NCBI GenBank assembly: GCA_031289065.1
Contig: JAITQI010000131.1
Span: 1-9,202 of the forward strand
DNA length: 9,202 nt
Source of the DNA: Oscillospiraceae bacterium
Lineage (GTDB): Bacteria > Bacillota > Clostridia > Oscillospirales > UBA929
Direction of reading: 5' to 3'
The notes under the pieces were generated by a model. The model was not told the DNA's origin. It saw only the letters and a list, made by a program, of their open reading frames with translations, and did not search any database. The translations under genes were made by a program, and so were the position numbers. This document shows positions 1-6,849 of the stretch, piece after piece (the first letter of the stretch is position 1; each line of letters opens with the position of its first letter).

Positions 1-1
1 C

Positions 2-2608
2 GAACGGGAAGCCGGTCAGGAGAGGGAGGGCGGCCTCCAGGGGCAGATCGAAGCCCGCCTGACCCATATGGAAGAGCTGTCCGCCCAGCTCGACGCGGCC
101 ACCGCCGAGATCGCCGCCCTGCTGGCCCAGGCCGAGGAGATCAGCCACCGCGCCGGGGGCGGGGCCCAGCGGCTCGACGCCCTCCGCGCCGGGCAGGCCG
201 ACGCCCAGGAGACCGTATCCGCCCTGCGGGCCGAGCGCTCCTCCCTGTCGGCGGCGGCCGGTGAGATGGAGGCCCGGCGGCGGACGGCGGCGGCCGACGC
301 CGAAGCCCGCGCCGCCGAATTGACCGACGCCGACGGCCAGCTGGCCGAGCTGGACACCAAACTGACCGAAAGCGCCGAGCGCCTCGACGGGCTGCAAAAC
401 GTCATCGGCGGCTACGAACTCCGGCGCGCTTCCCGCCAAAAAAAAGTCGACGCCCTCCGCGCCCGGCATGGCCAGCTCACCATGGACACCGAGGCCCTCC
501 GCTCCCGCACCGCTCTCCTGCGGGAAATGGAGCGGGAACACGAGGGCCACTCCCGGGCGGTCAAATCCGTCTTGCAGGACAGCGCCCGGGGCGCCCTGCG
601 CGGCGTCCACGGCACCCTGGCCTCCCTGTTGCGGGCGGACGACCGTTGCGCCGTGGCGGTGGAAATCGCCCTGGGCCCGGCCCTGCAAAACATCGTGGTG
701 GACAGGGAAGAGGACGCCAAAGCGGCCATCGAAGCCCTGCGCCGTCAGGACGCCGGTCGCGCCACCTTCCTGCCCCTTTCGGCCATCCGGGGCCGTATGC
801 TCGAAGAAAACGGACTGGAGAGGGAACCCGGCTTTGCCGGCATCGCCGCCGATTTGGTGGCCGTTGACGGCAAATACCGAGAGATCGTAGACAACCTCCT
901 GGGGCGCACCGTGGTAATGGAAAACATGGACGCCGCCATCGGCCTGGCCCGCCGCCGGGGGCAGCGCTTCCGCATCGTCACCCTGGACGGGCAGGTGATC
1001 CTGCCCGGCGGAGCCATGACCGGCGGCAGCGTGGGCAAAAGCGTCGGCCTCCTCTCCCGCAAGAACGAGACCGAGCGCCTGGAGAAAAAATTGGCGGAAA
1101 ATCGAGAGGCCCTTGAGGCCATGGCCCGGGAGCTATCCGCCGCCGAGCGGGAGCTGTCCGCCGTGGCCTACGATTGCGACGTGGCCCTGGCCGAACGCCG
1201 CCAAGCCGAGGACGAGGCCCTCTCCCTGCGCTCCGCCCGGGAGCACAAGGCGGTCTGGCGGGACGGCATCCGGGCGGGGCGGGACACTTTGGCCGCCGAA
1301 ACGGAAGCCATCGCCGCCCGTCTGGCCCAAAACGCCGAACAGGTGCAAACCCTGCAAATAGCGGAGGAGGGCCAGAACGCCCGCCTGACCCGCCTGGCCG
1401 ACGAGATCGCCGCCCTGTCGCAGGGGCAGTCTGGCCTGCAAACCGAGGGCACGGCCCTGGCCGAACAGATCGCCGCCCTCCGCGCCCAAAGCGCCGCCCT
1501 GGGGGCCGAACGGGAATCCGACCGGCGTTCGGCGGAGGAGCTGTCCGCCCTGCGGGCGCAGCTCATCGGCGACCAAAGCCAGCGGGAGGAGTCTTTTGTC
1601 GGTTACGAGCGCAAAAGCGCGGAACTTTCCGCCCAAATCGGCGTCAAAGAAGGGGAGCTGACCGCCCTGGCCGGGCGGGCCAAAGAGGCCAAAGAGGCCC
1701 TGGAGGCCCTGTACGCCGCTCGGCGGGAGCTGGAGGGGCGGCGCGTGCAGGCCGACCGGCAGGCCCGGGAGAAAAACGAGGAAAACCTTCGCCTGGAGCG
1801 GGAGCGCTCCCGCCTGGAGGCCCAGAAGGTCTCCGGCGAGGCCGAGGAAAAGGCCATCATAGACAAGCTCTGGGAGAACTATCAGCTGACCCATACGACG
1901 GCGCTGGAACTGCGCACCCCCATGGACAGCGCCGCCAAGGCCAACCGCCGGGTGGGGGAGCTCAAATCGGCCATCGCCGCCCTGGGCCCGCCCAACATCG
2001 GGGCCATCGACGAATACAGCCGGGTCGCCGAACGCTACGAGTACCTGACCTCCCAACGGGATGACGCCGAAAAGGCCAAAAACGATCTGCTGGGCATCAT
2101 CGACGGCCTGGTCGGGCAGATGCGGGAGATTTTTGTGGGCCAATTCGCCCTGATCAACGAGAAATTCGGCCAGACCTTCAAAGAAATTTTCGGCGGCGGC
2201 GACGCCCACCTGGAGCTGGAAGACCCGGAGGATCCCCTGGGCTGCGGTGTGGAAATCCGGGCCCAACCCCCCGGCAAGCGGATGCGCTCCATCACACTCC
2301 TGTCCGGCGGCGAGAAATCCCTGGTGGCCATCGCGCTGTATTTCGCCATCTTCAAGGTGCGCCCGGCCCCCTTCTGCATCCTCGACGAGGTGGATCACGA
2401 CCTGGACGACGTCAACGTCGCCCGCTACGCGGCCTATCTGCGCCGTTTGGCGACGGACACCCAGTTTGTCGTGGTCACCCACCGCCGGGGCACCATGGAG
2501 GCCGCCGAGGCCCTTTACGGCGTGACCACCCAGGAGGAGGGCGTCTCCAAAATCCTCTCCCTCCGCCTCCAGGACGCCGAAAAGTCCCTGGGCATGACGC
2601 TGGCATAA
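2..2608 (+). CDS. smc: Chromosome segregation protein Smc (5'-truncated by window edge)
   Basis: Smc is the ATPase core of bacterial condensin; with ScpA and ScpB it compacts and segregates the chromosome. The frame is open from base 2 with no start or stop upstream, so the gene begins outside the window and the ATG at 68 is internal. 868 residues are visible against a usual total near 1190, so the Walker A half of the head and part of the first coiled coil are missing. Visible parts, in partial-protein numbering: Glu/Ala/Arg-rich coiled coil to about 195; hinge about 201-330, followed by LPGGAMTGGS (334-343); returning coiled coil about 345-690; C-terminal head with signature LSGGEKS (767-773), Walker B FCILDE (791-796) and the switch His in THRRGTMEAAEALYGVT (His 827). 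The D-loop reads HDLD (799-802) where AALD is usual. ftsY follows 13 nt later, a common Firmicute arrangement. Identity is very secure. Confidence 0.97.
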   Translation, partial: EREAGQEREGGLQGQIEARLTHMEELSAQLDAATAEIAALLAQAEEISHRAGGGAQRLDALRAGQADAQETVSALRAERSSLSAAAGEMEARRRTAAADAEARAAELTDADGQLAELDTKLTESAERLDGLQNVIGGYELRRASRQKKVDALRARHGQLTMDTEALRSRTALLREMEREHEGHSRAVKSVLQDSARGALRGVHGTLASLLRADDRCAVAVEIALGPALQNIVVDREEDAKAAIEALRRQDAGRATFLPLSAIRGRMLEENGLEREPGFAGIAADLVAVDGKYREIVDNLLGRTVVMENMDAAIGLARRRGQRFRIVTLDGQVILPGGAMTGGSVGKSVGLLSRKNETERLEKKLAENREALEAMARELSAAERELSAVAYDCDVALAERRQAEDEALSLRSAREHKAVWRDGIRAGRDTLAAETEAIAARLAQNAEQVQTLQIAEEGQNARLTRLADEIAALSQGQSGLQTEGTALAEQIAALRAQSAALGAERESDRRSAEELSALRAQLIGDQSQREESFVGYERKSAELSAQIGVKEGELTALAGRAKEAKEALEALYAARRELEGRRVQADRQAREKNEENLRLERERSRLEAQKVSGEAEEKAIIDKLWENYQLTHTTALELRTPMDSAAKANRRVGELKSAIAALGPPNIGAIDEYSRVAERYEYLTSQRDDAEKAKNDLLGIIDGLVGQMREIFVGQFALINEKFGQTFKEIFGGGDAHLELEDPEDPLGCGVEIRAQPPGKRMRSITLLSGGEKSLVAIALYFAIFKVRPAPFCILDEVDHDLDDVNVARYAAYLRRLATDTQFVVVTHRRGTMEAAEALYGVTTQEEGVSKILSLRLQDAEKSLGMTLA

Positions 2609-2621
2609 AAGGAGAAACCAA

Positions 2622-3536
2622 ATGGGTTTTTTTGACAAGGTAAAAAAGGGGCTGACCAAAACCCGCCAGGCGGTGGGAGGGGCCCTGGGGGGCGTGTTCA
2701 CCGGCTTTGCCCGGGCGGACGGGGCCTTCTTTGAGGAACTGGAAGAGGCCCTCATCCTGGCCGATTTGGGCGTGGACGCCGCCACCCGTGCGGTGGAAGC
2801 CCTCCGCGCCGAATGCAAAGCCAAGGGAATCAAAGAGCCGGAGGCCGCCCGGGCCATCCTGGCCGACAGCCTGACCGCCATGCTCGCCGTGGGCGACCCC
2901 GCCCTGAAGCTGACCACCCGCCCCTCGGTGCTCCTGCTCATCGGGGTCAACGGGGCGGGCAAAACCACCACCGCGGGCAAGCTGGCCGCCCAGCTTACCG
3001 CCGAAGGCCGTCGGGTGCTCCTGTGCGCCGGGGACACCTTCCGGGCCGCCGCCGCCGACCAGCTGTCCGTCTGGGCCGACCGGGCGGGAGTGGAGCTCGT
3101 CCGCCAGCGGGAGGGGGCCGACCCCGCCGCCGTGGTCTTTGACGCCCTGTCCGCCGCTCGGGCCCGTGGGGTGGACGTCGTGCTGTGCGACACCGCCGGG
3201 CGCCTCCACAACAAACAGAATTTGATGAATGAACTCGCCAAAATCAGCCGGGTAGTGGGCCGGGAACTGCCCGGCGCCGACCGGGAAACCCTGCTGGTCC
3301 TCGACGCCACCACCGGCCAAAACGGCCTGGCCCAGGCCCGGGAATTCGCCGCCGCCGCCCAGGTCACCGGCCTGGTGCTCACCAAGCTCGACGGCACCGC
3401 CAAGGGCGGCATCGTCATCGCGGTGGCCGACACCCTCAAGCTGCCGGTCAAATACGTGGGCGTGGGCGAACAGATCGACGACCTGCTGCCCTTTGAGCCC
3501 AGGCCCTTCGTGGAAGCCATTTTGGGGTTGGAATGA
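2622..3536 (+). CDS. ftsY: Signal recognition particle receptor FtsY
   Basis: FtsY is the SRP receptor GTPase. At the inner face of the membrane it pairs with Ffh and hands translating ribosomes to the SecYEG channel. The 304 residues form a compact NG protein: a basic, amphipathic N-terminus (1-25, with the conserved GLTKTR at 10-15), a helical N domain to about 95, then the G domain. Visible GTPase motifs are the P-loop GVNGAGKTT (108-116), DTFRAAAADQL (138-148), DTAGR (190-194) and TKLDGTAKGG (254-263), with the closing GVGEQIDDLLPF (280-291). There is no long acidic A domain, as is normal for Gram-positive FtsY, so membrane contact probably relies on the N-terminal helix. The start is supported by AAAGGAG at 2608-2614, 7 nt before the ATG and overlapping the smc stop codon. 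It is probably cotranscribed with smc and with the downstream rdgB. Confidence 0.97.
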   Translation: MGFFDKVKKGLTKTRQAVGGALGGVFTGFARADGAFFEELEEALILADLGVDAATRAVEALRAECKAKGIKEPEAARAILADSLTAMLAVGDPALKLTTRPSVLLLIGVNGAGKTTTAGKLAAQLTAEGRRVLLCAGDTFRAAAADQLSVWADRAGVELVRQREGADPAAVVFDALSAARARGVDVVLCDTAGRLHNKQNLMNELAKISRVVGRELPGADRETLLVLDATTGQNGLAQAREFAAAAQVTGLVLTKLDGTAKGGIVIAVADTLKLPVKYVGVGEQIDDLLPFEPRPFVEAILGLE

Positions 3537-3537
3537 G

Positions 3538-4140
3538 ATGGCCGACCTGATTTTCGCCACCGGAAACCCCCACAAGCTCCGGGAAATGCAAACCCTGCTG
3601 GCCCCCTTGGGGGTGACCCTGCGCCTGCCCGGAGACTGGGGCCCCTTCGACCCGGCCGAGACCGGGGACACCTTTTACGAAAACGCCCGGATCAAGGCCG
3701 CCGAAGCCCTGCGCCTGACCGGACGGCCCGCCTTGGCCGACGATTCCGGCCTGGCGGTGGACGCCCTGGGCGGCGCCCCCGGCGTCCGCTCGGCCCGGTA
3801 CGGCGGCGAAGGTCTGTCCGCCAACGAGCGCAACGCCTTGCTCCTGGGGGCGATGGCCGACGCGGATCGTCGGGCCGCCCGGTTTGTCTGTGCCCTGGTC
3901 TGCCTGTTTCCGGACGGGCGGGAGCTGTACGCCCAGGGGATTTGCGAGGGTGAAATCGCCCGAAGCCCCCAAGGGGAAAGCGGCTTCGGCTACGACCCGG
4001 TCTTCCTGCTGCCCCAGCGGGGTCGGACGATGGCCCAGCTGTCCGAGGCGGAGAAAAACCAAATATCCCACAGGGGCAGGGCGGTGTCCGCCTTTTTGCG
4101 TCTGTGGAAGGAGGCAAACCGTGAAACCTTTGACAAGTAA
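3538..4140 (+). CDS. rdgB: XTP/dITP diphosphatase (RdgB/HAM1 family)
   Basis: This is a cytosolic house-cleaning pyrophosphatase that hydrolyses dITP, ITP and XTP to monophosphates, keeping deaminated purines out of DNA and RNA. The 200 residues match the usual family length. Motifs seen: substrate-binding TGNPHKLREM (8-17), FYENARIKA (46-54), metal and catalytic ADDSGL (67-72), the GAPGVRSARYGGE stretch (79-91), GFGYDPVF (149-156) and SHRGRA (177-182). The ATG at 3538 is chosen because the family begins directly before this LIFATGN strand. An in-frame ATG at 3493 would add 15 residues lying wholly inside ftsY. The gene starts one base after the ftsY stop, with only a weak G-rich site upstream, so translation is probably coupled. 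Its 3' end overlaps yhbY by 20 nt. Confidence 0.95.
   Translation: MADLIFATGNPHKLREMQTLLAPLGVTLRLPGDWGPFDPAETGDTFYENARIKAAEALRLTGRPALADDSGLAVDALGGAPGVRSARYGGEGLSANERNALLLGAMADADRRAARFVCALVCLFPDGRELYAQGICEGEIARSPQGESGFGYDPVFLLPQRGRTMAQLSEAEKNQISHRGRAVSAFLRLWKEANRETFDK
4108..4114 (+). promoter_or_regulatory. Ribosome binding site for yhbY
   Basis: AAGGAGG lies inside the 3' end of rdgB, 6 nt before GTG 4121. It is one of the strongest Shine-Dalgarno sequences in the window and fixes the non-ATG start of yhbY. Confidence 0.85.
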
Positions 4141-4426
4141 GCAGCGCGCCCATTTGCGGGCGCTGGCCAACGGCTTGGAGACCATCCTGTACGTGGGCAA
4201 GGAAGGCCTGAGCGACAACCTGAACAAGCAGACCAACGACGCCCTGACCGCCCGGGAGTGCGTCAAGGGCTGTGTGCTGGAGACCGCGCCCTTAAACGCC
4301 CGGGAAGCGGGGCAGGCGTTGGCCCAGGCGGTGAGCGCCCAGGTCGTGCAGGTTATCGGGCGGCGGTTTGTGCTCTATCGGGAGAATGCCGCCCTGCCCG
4401 CCGACAAGCGACTCCAACTCCCGTGA
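4121..4426 (+). CDS. yhbY: YhbY-family (CRM domain) ribosome-associated RNA-binding protein
   Basis: This is a small single-domain CRM (CRS1/YhbY) protein of 101 residues, the normal size. In E. coli YhbY associates with pre-50S particles, which suggests a role in ribosome assembly; its exact job remains open. The sequence starts with LTSKQRAHLRALANGL, typical of the family, followed by the GKEGLSDNL motif (about residues 27-35) that corresponds to the conserved G-K-x-G loop of CRM domains, and it ends with the strand VVQVIGRRFVLYRE. The start is GTG at 4121, supported by a strong AAGGAGG at 4108-4114 with a 6-nt spacer. No better ATG lies in frame. It overlaps the end of rdgB by 20 nt and shares GTGA with the start of nadD. 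A yhbY-nadD-yqeK order is common in Firmicutes. Confidence 0.93.
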   Translation: MKPLTSKQRAHLRALANGLETILYVGKEGLSDNLNKQTNDALTARECVKGCVLETAPLNAREAGQALAQAVSAQVVQVIGRRFVLYRENAALPADKRLQLP

Positions 4427-5085
4427 GCGGCCGCCGGGTCGGCCTGTTCGGCGGGAGCTTCAACCCGCCCCACCTGGGGCACGTGTCCGCCGCCCGCCGG
4501 GCAGGGGAAGCCCTGGCGCTGGATACGCTCGTCCTCATGCCCGCCGGGACGCCGCCCCACAAACCCCTCCCCCAGGGCACCCCTTCCCCGGCGGACAGGC
4601 TGGCCCTGGCCAAGCTGGCCTTTGCCTCCCTCCCGAACGCCTGCGTCTCGGACAGGGAACTGGCCGCAACGGGGCCAAACTACACCGTCGATACGCTGGA
4701 CTGGCTGCGGGAGACATACCCCCAGGCCGCGCTGACCCTTGTCATGGGCACCGACATGTTCCTGACCCTCCACGAATGGCGCCGGGCCGAGGACATCCTG
4801 GGCACGGCCGGCATCGCCGTCCTCGCCCGGGCCGAAGGCCAGGACGCCACCCTGAAAGCCCAAGCCGCCTTCCTGGCCCACCGCTTCGGTGCCAGCATTG
4901 CCCTGATCCCCCACACGCCGGTGGACGTCTCCTCCACAACCCTCCGCGCCCTGCTGCGCACCGGCGGCGGGCGGGCATACCTCTCCGAACCGGTTTGCGA
5001 CTACATCCGAGCCCGGGGCCTGTACGGCGTTTCAGAGGGCGGAGGTCTGAGGACGGATGAGAACGCGGGTGACGGCCCATGCTGA
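4423..5085 (+). CDS. nadD: Nicotinate-nucleotide adenylyltransferase NadD
   Basis: NadD joins nicotinate mononucleotide and ATP to give deamido-NAD and pyrophosphate, the step before NAD synthetase in both de novo and salvage routes. The protein has 220 residues. The nucleotidyltransferase motif GGSFNPPHLGH (10-20) carries the (H/T)xGH-type active site, MPAGTPPHK (39-47) lies in the substrate-binding region, GTDMF (109-113) is conserved, and VSSTTLRALL (169-178) matches the C-terminal (I/V)SST.(I/L)R signature. GTG 4423 is the only start that places the GLFGGSFNP strand at the N-terminus. It overlaps the yhbY stop as GTGA and has no clear Shine-Dalgarno, so reinitiation from yhbY is likely. 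About 19 residues after the usual end (GLYG, 199-202) are low in complexity and lead into the start of yqeK, overlapping it by 7 nt. Confidence 0.95.
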   Translation: MSGRRVGLFGGSFNPPHLGHVSAARRAGEALALDTLVLMPAGTPPHKPLPQGTPSPADRLALAKLAFASLPNACVSDRELAATGPNYTVDTLDWLRETYPQAALTLVMGTDMFLTLHEWRRAEDILGTAGIAVLARAEGQDATLKAQAAFLAHRFGASIALIPHTPVDVSSTTLRALLRTGGGRAYLSEPVCDYIRARGLYGVSEGGGLRTDENAGDGPC

Positions 5086-5678
5086 CCGAACTGAACGCCC
5101 TGCGGGCCGAGGCTGTCCGCCGGGCGGGGCCCCGGGCCTTGCATGTGCTGGGCGTGGAACAGGAGGCCGACGCGCTGGCCTGGCGCTGGGGGATTGACCG
5201 GCTGGCCGCCCGGCAGGCGGCCCTGGTTCACGACATCACCAAAGGGCTATCGTGGGGCGAACAGTTGAAATTGTGCCAAACATATGGTATAGTGACAGTG
5301 TCGTCTTTTGGCGGAACAGCGGAGAAATTGGTTCACGCCCTGACCGGCGCGGCGGTCGCCCGGCACGAATTCGGCCTGTCCGAAGAGGTGGCCCAGGCCG
5401 TCCGCTGGCACACCACCGGGCGGGCGGGCATGGCCCTGTTGGAAAAGGTCGTCTACCTGGCCGACTGCGTGGACAGCACCCGCCGGCATCCCGGCGTGTT
5501 CGCTCTGCGAAACCTGTGTTATGAAAATTTGGACGCGGCGCTGCGGTGCGCCCTGGAGGACAGCATCCGGCACCTGCAGGACAAGGGCCGCCCGATCTGT
5601 TCGGATACGATAGAGGCGCGTGAGTATTTGCTCCGTGCGGAAAACCGCCTGTCGCGGGATGAGGGAACGGCGATATGA
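5079..5678 (+). CDS. yqeK: HD-domain Ap4A hydrolase YqeK
   Basis: YqeK is a metal-dependent HD phosphohydrolase; the Bacillus subtilis protein splits the alarmone-like dinucleotide Ap4A symmetrically to ADP. The 199 residues show the expected metal ligands: His22, the HD pair His51-Asp52 in ALVHDITKG, His86 before TGA, His111 in WHTTGRAGM and Asp129 in YLADCVD. The ATG at 5079 sits in the overlap ATGCTGA with the end of nadD; GGGTGA at 5067-5072 is only a weak ribosome site, so coupling to nadD is likely. Its own stop overlaps the first LCP gene as ATGA. The segment about 5260-5335 is clearly more AT-rich than the rest of the gene and uses codons rare elsewhere here (ATA, ACA, TTG, GGT, TCT). 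It contains a strong promoter-like sequence. Confidence 0.93.
   Translation: MLTELNALRAEAVRRAGPRALHVLGVEQEADALAWRWGIDRLAARQAALVHDITKGLSWGEQLKLCQTYGIVTVSSFGGTAEKLVHALTGAAVARHEFGLSEEVAQAVRWHTTGRAGMALLEKVVYLADCVDSTRRHPGVFALRNLCYENLDAALRCALEDSIRHLQDKGRPICSDTIEAREYLLRAENRLSRDEGTAI
5265..5293 (+). promoter_or_regulatory. Predicted sigma-A promoter inside yqeK
   Basis: TTGAAA (5265-5270), a 17-nt spacer and TATAGT (5288-5293) each match the -35 and -10 consensus at five of six positions. TGG directly before the -10 makes it an extended -10 (TGnTATAGT). Transcription would begin near 5300, about 375 nt before the first LCP gene, and could give the LCP pair expression independent of the smc-nadD operon. 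The match is seen directly in the sequence; activity is inferred. Confidence 0.6.
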
Positions 5679-6769
5679 AACTTTTTGGCGGCCAACCGAA
5701 AAAGACCGGCCTAAGGAAGGGAAAAAGGACCCGGAAGACCTGGCTGCACATGCCGCGCTGGCTTGTCGCCGGTCTGGCCGTCGTGCTGTTGCTCGCGGGG
5801 GGCGTTTTTGTCGCCCAGGCCCTGTTGATTCATCCCCCCACCCTGGGCCCCGAATCCAACGAGAACCTGCCCTCAGAGACGGCGCCCCCCCTGGCGCCCC
5901 CCGCCACGTCCGGCATCACGCCGGAGGTCGTCCCCACCGAGGAGCCGGACGAGTGGACACGCCTGGGCCGCCGAGAAGGGGTGTATACCGTCCTGCTGGT
6001 GGGCACGGACCAATACGGGTCCAACACCGACACCCTGATGGTGGCGGCCCTCGACGTGGCAAACGGCACCCTCAAAATCGTAAGCATCCCCAGAGACACC
6101 CAGGTCAATGTCACCCGTCGGATCAAAAAAATCAACGGCGCCATGAGCGAGGGCGGCATCGACGAACTGAAACGGGAGCTGGCTACGGTCATCGGCTTCC
6201 AGCCGGACAATTACGCCGTGGTCAACCTTAAGGGCTTTGTGCGCCTGGTGGACGCCGTCGGCGGCGTGGATTTCGACGTGCCCCAGAACATGAATTATGA
6301 CGACCCCACGCAAAACCTGCACATCCACCTGCAAAAAGGCTTCCAGCACCTGGACGGGGCCAAGGCCATCCAACTCATGCGCTACCGCAGCGGATACGCT
6401 ATGGCCGACATCACCCGTATGGAGGTGCAGCAGAAGTTTTTGAAGGCGGTGGCCAAGCAGACGCTCCAACTGGGCAACCTGTTCAAACTGGGCGAATTTA
6501 TCGACATCGCCAATGAAAATTTGAGTTCCGATTTGGGCACGGGGGAAATGATTTGGTTTGGGCAGGAGCTCATGAAACTCTCGGCCGACGACATCAGTTT
6601 TTACACCCTGCCGGTGGACGCGGGCTACCTGTACAACAGCGAGGATTACGCGCTGGTGCGGGAGGAGGAGGCCCTCGCCCTGATCAACGAGACCGTGAAC
6701 CCCTATCGAACCCCCCGCGACGCCGACGATCTGGACCTCTCCCGCCTGTGGGATACGCAGCGGCCCTAA
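5675..6769 (+). CDS. LytR-CpsA-Psr (LCP) family glycopolymer transferase, first copy
   Basis: LCP enzymes move undecaprenyl-linked anionic polymers such as teichoic acid or capsule onto peptidoglycan outside the membrane. The 364 residues comprise a basic cytoplasmic start, one membrane segment (about 29-50), a Pro/Glu-rich extracellular linker (about 53-95) and the LCP domain from about 100. Motifs: LLVGTD (Asp112), NTDTLMVAALD (Asp119), SIPRDTQV (Arg140), NLKGFVRLVDAVGGVDFDVP (184-203), HLDGAKAIQLMRYR (Arg236, Arg238) and VQQKFL (251-256). These supply the two Asp and the Arg cluster that bind metal and pyrophosphate in Cps2A and TagT, except that the Arg normally two residues before the second Asp is Asn117. 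The ATG overlaps the yqeK stop as ATGA; GAGG (5661-5664) is a modest ribosome site. An LCP gene after yqeK is common in Clostridia. The target polymer cannot be told from sequence. Confidence 0.92.
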   Translation: MKLFGGQPKKTGLRKGKRTRKTWLHMPRWLVAGLAVVLLLAGGVFVAQALLIHPPTLGPESNENLPSETAPPLAPPATSGITPEVVPTEEPDEWTRLGRREGVYTVLLVGTDQYGSNTDTLMVAALDVANGTLKIVSIPRDTQVNVTRRIKKINGAMSEGGIDELKRELATVIGFQPDNYAVVNLKGFVRLVDAVGGVDFDVPQNMNYDDPTQNLHIHLQKGFQHLDGAKAIQLMRYRSGYAMADITRMEVQQKFLKAVAKQTLQLGNLFKLGEFIDIANENLSSDLGTGEMIWFGQELMKLSADDISFYTLPVDAGYLYNSEDYALVREEEALALINETVNPYRTPRDADDLDLSRLWDTQRP

Positions 6770-6778
6770 TCACCTTGC

Positions 6779-6803
6779 GGGTAACGGGTTTCCCCCGTTA
6801 CCC
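6779..6803 (+). other. Perfect 10-bp hairpin between the two LCP genes
   Basis: GGGTAACGGG (6779-6788) and CCCGTTACCC (6794-6803) are exact inverted repeats around the 5-nt loop TTTCC. No U-tract follows on either strand, so it does not look like a standard intrinsic terminator. It could protect the upstream mRNA 3' end, mark a processing site, attenuate read-through into the second LCP gene, or serve as an operator. The role is not determined. Confidence 0.7.
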
Positions 6804-6817
6804 CGGACAAAATACGT

Positions 6818-6849
6818 AAAGGAGTCGCCCCAACGGCGAACTGAAACGG
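6818..6849 (+). promoter_or_regulatory. Structured ribosome binding site of the second LCP gene
   Basis: AAAGGAG (6818-6824) lies 25 nt before ATG 6850, too far for efficient initiation as linear RNA. The bases between include TCGCC (6825-6829) and GGCGA (6835-6839), a 5-bp stem with loop CCAAC. If folded, it leaves 10 unpaired bases (6840-6849) plus the hairpin between the site and the ATG, near normal spacing. An in-frame CTG at 6841 is a less likely alternative start. Confidence 0.5.

Noticed and set aside
68..2608. ATG at 68 as the start of smc
   Set aside because: The frame is open to the left edge, the ATG lies within coiled coil, and the N-terminal ATPase half would be missing. It is an internal Met of a gene cut by the window.
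1133..3520. A 795-codon open frame on the minus strand opposite smc and ftsY
   Set aside because: It is antisense to two certain genes. It reads as low-complexity Gly/Ala/Arg/Pro-rich sequence with no recognisable domain, as expected from few stop codons in GC-rich DNA.
2622..3536. FtsY missing its acidic A domain as a truncation
   Set aside because: Gram-positive FtsY proteins are usually this compact, and the start is fixed by a good ribosome site.
3493..3537. ATG 3493 as the start of rdgB
   Set aside because: It would add 15 residues inside ftsY that the family lacks; ATG 3538 fits the N-terminal strand exactly.
2475..3671. A 398-codon minus-strand open frame opposite ftsY
   Set aside because: It is a shadow frame of the same kind, Gly/Gln/Pro-rich, with no family motif.
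6779..6803. The inter-LCP hairpin as a rho-independent terminator
   Set aside because: No T-run follows the stem on either strand, so it is listed as a hairpin of unknown role.
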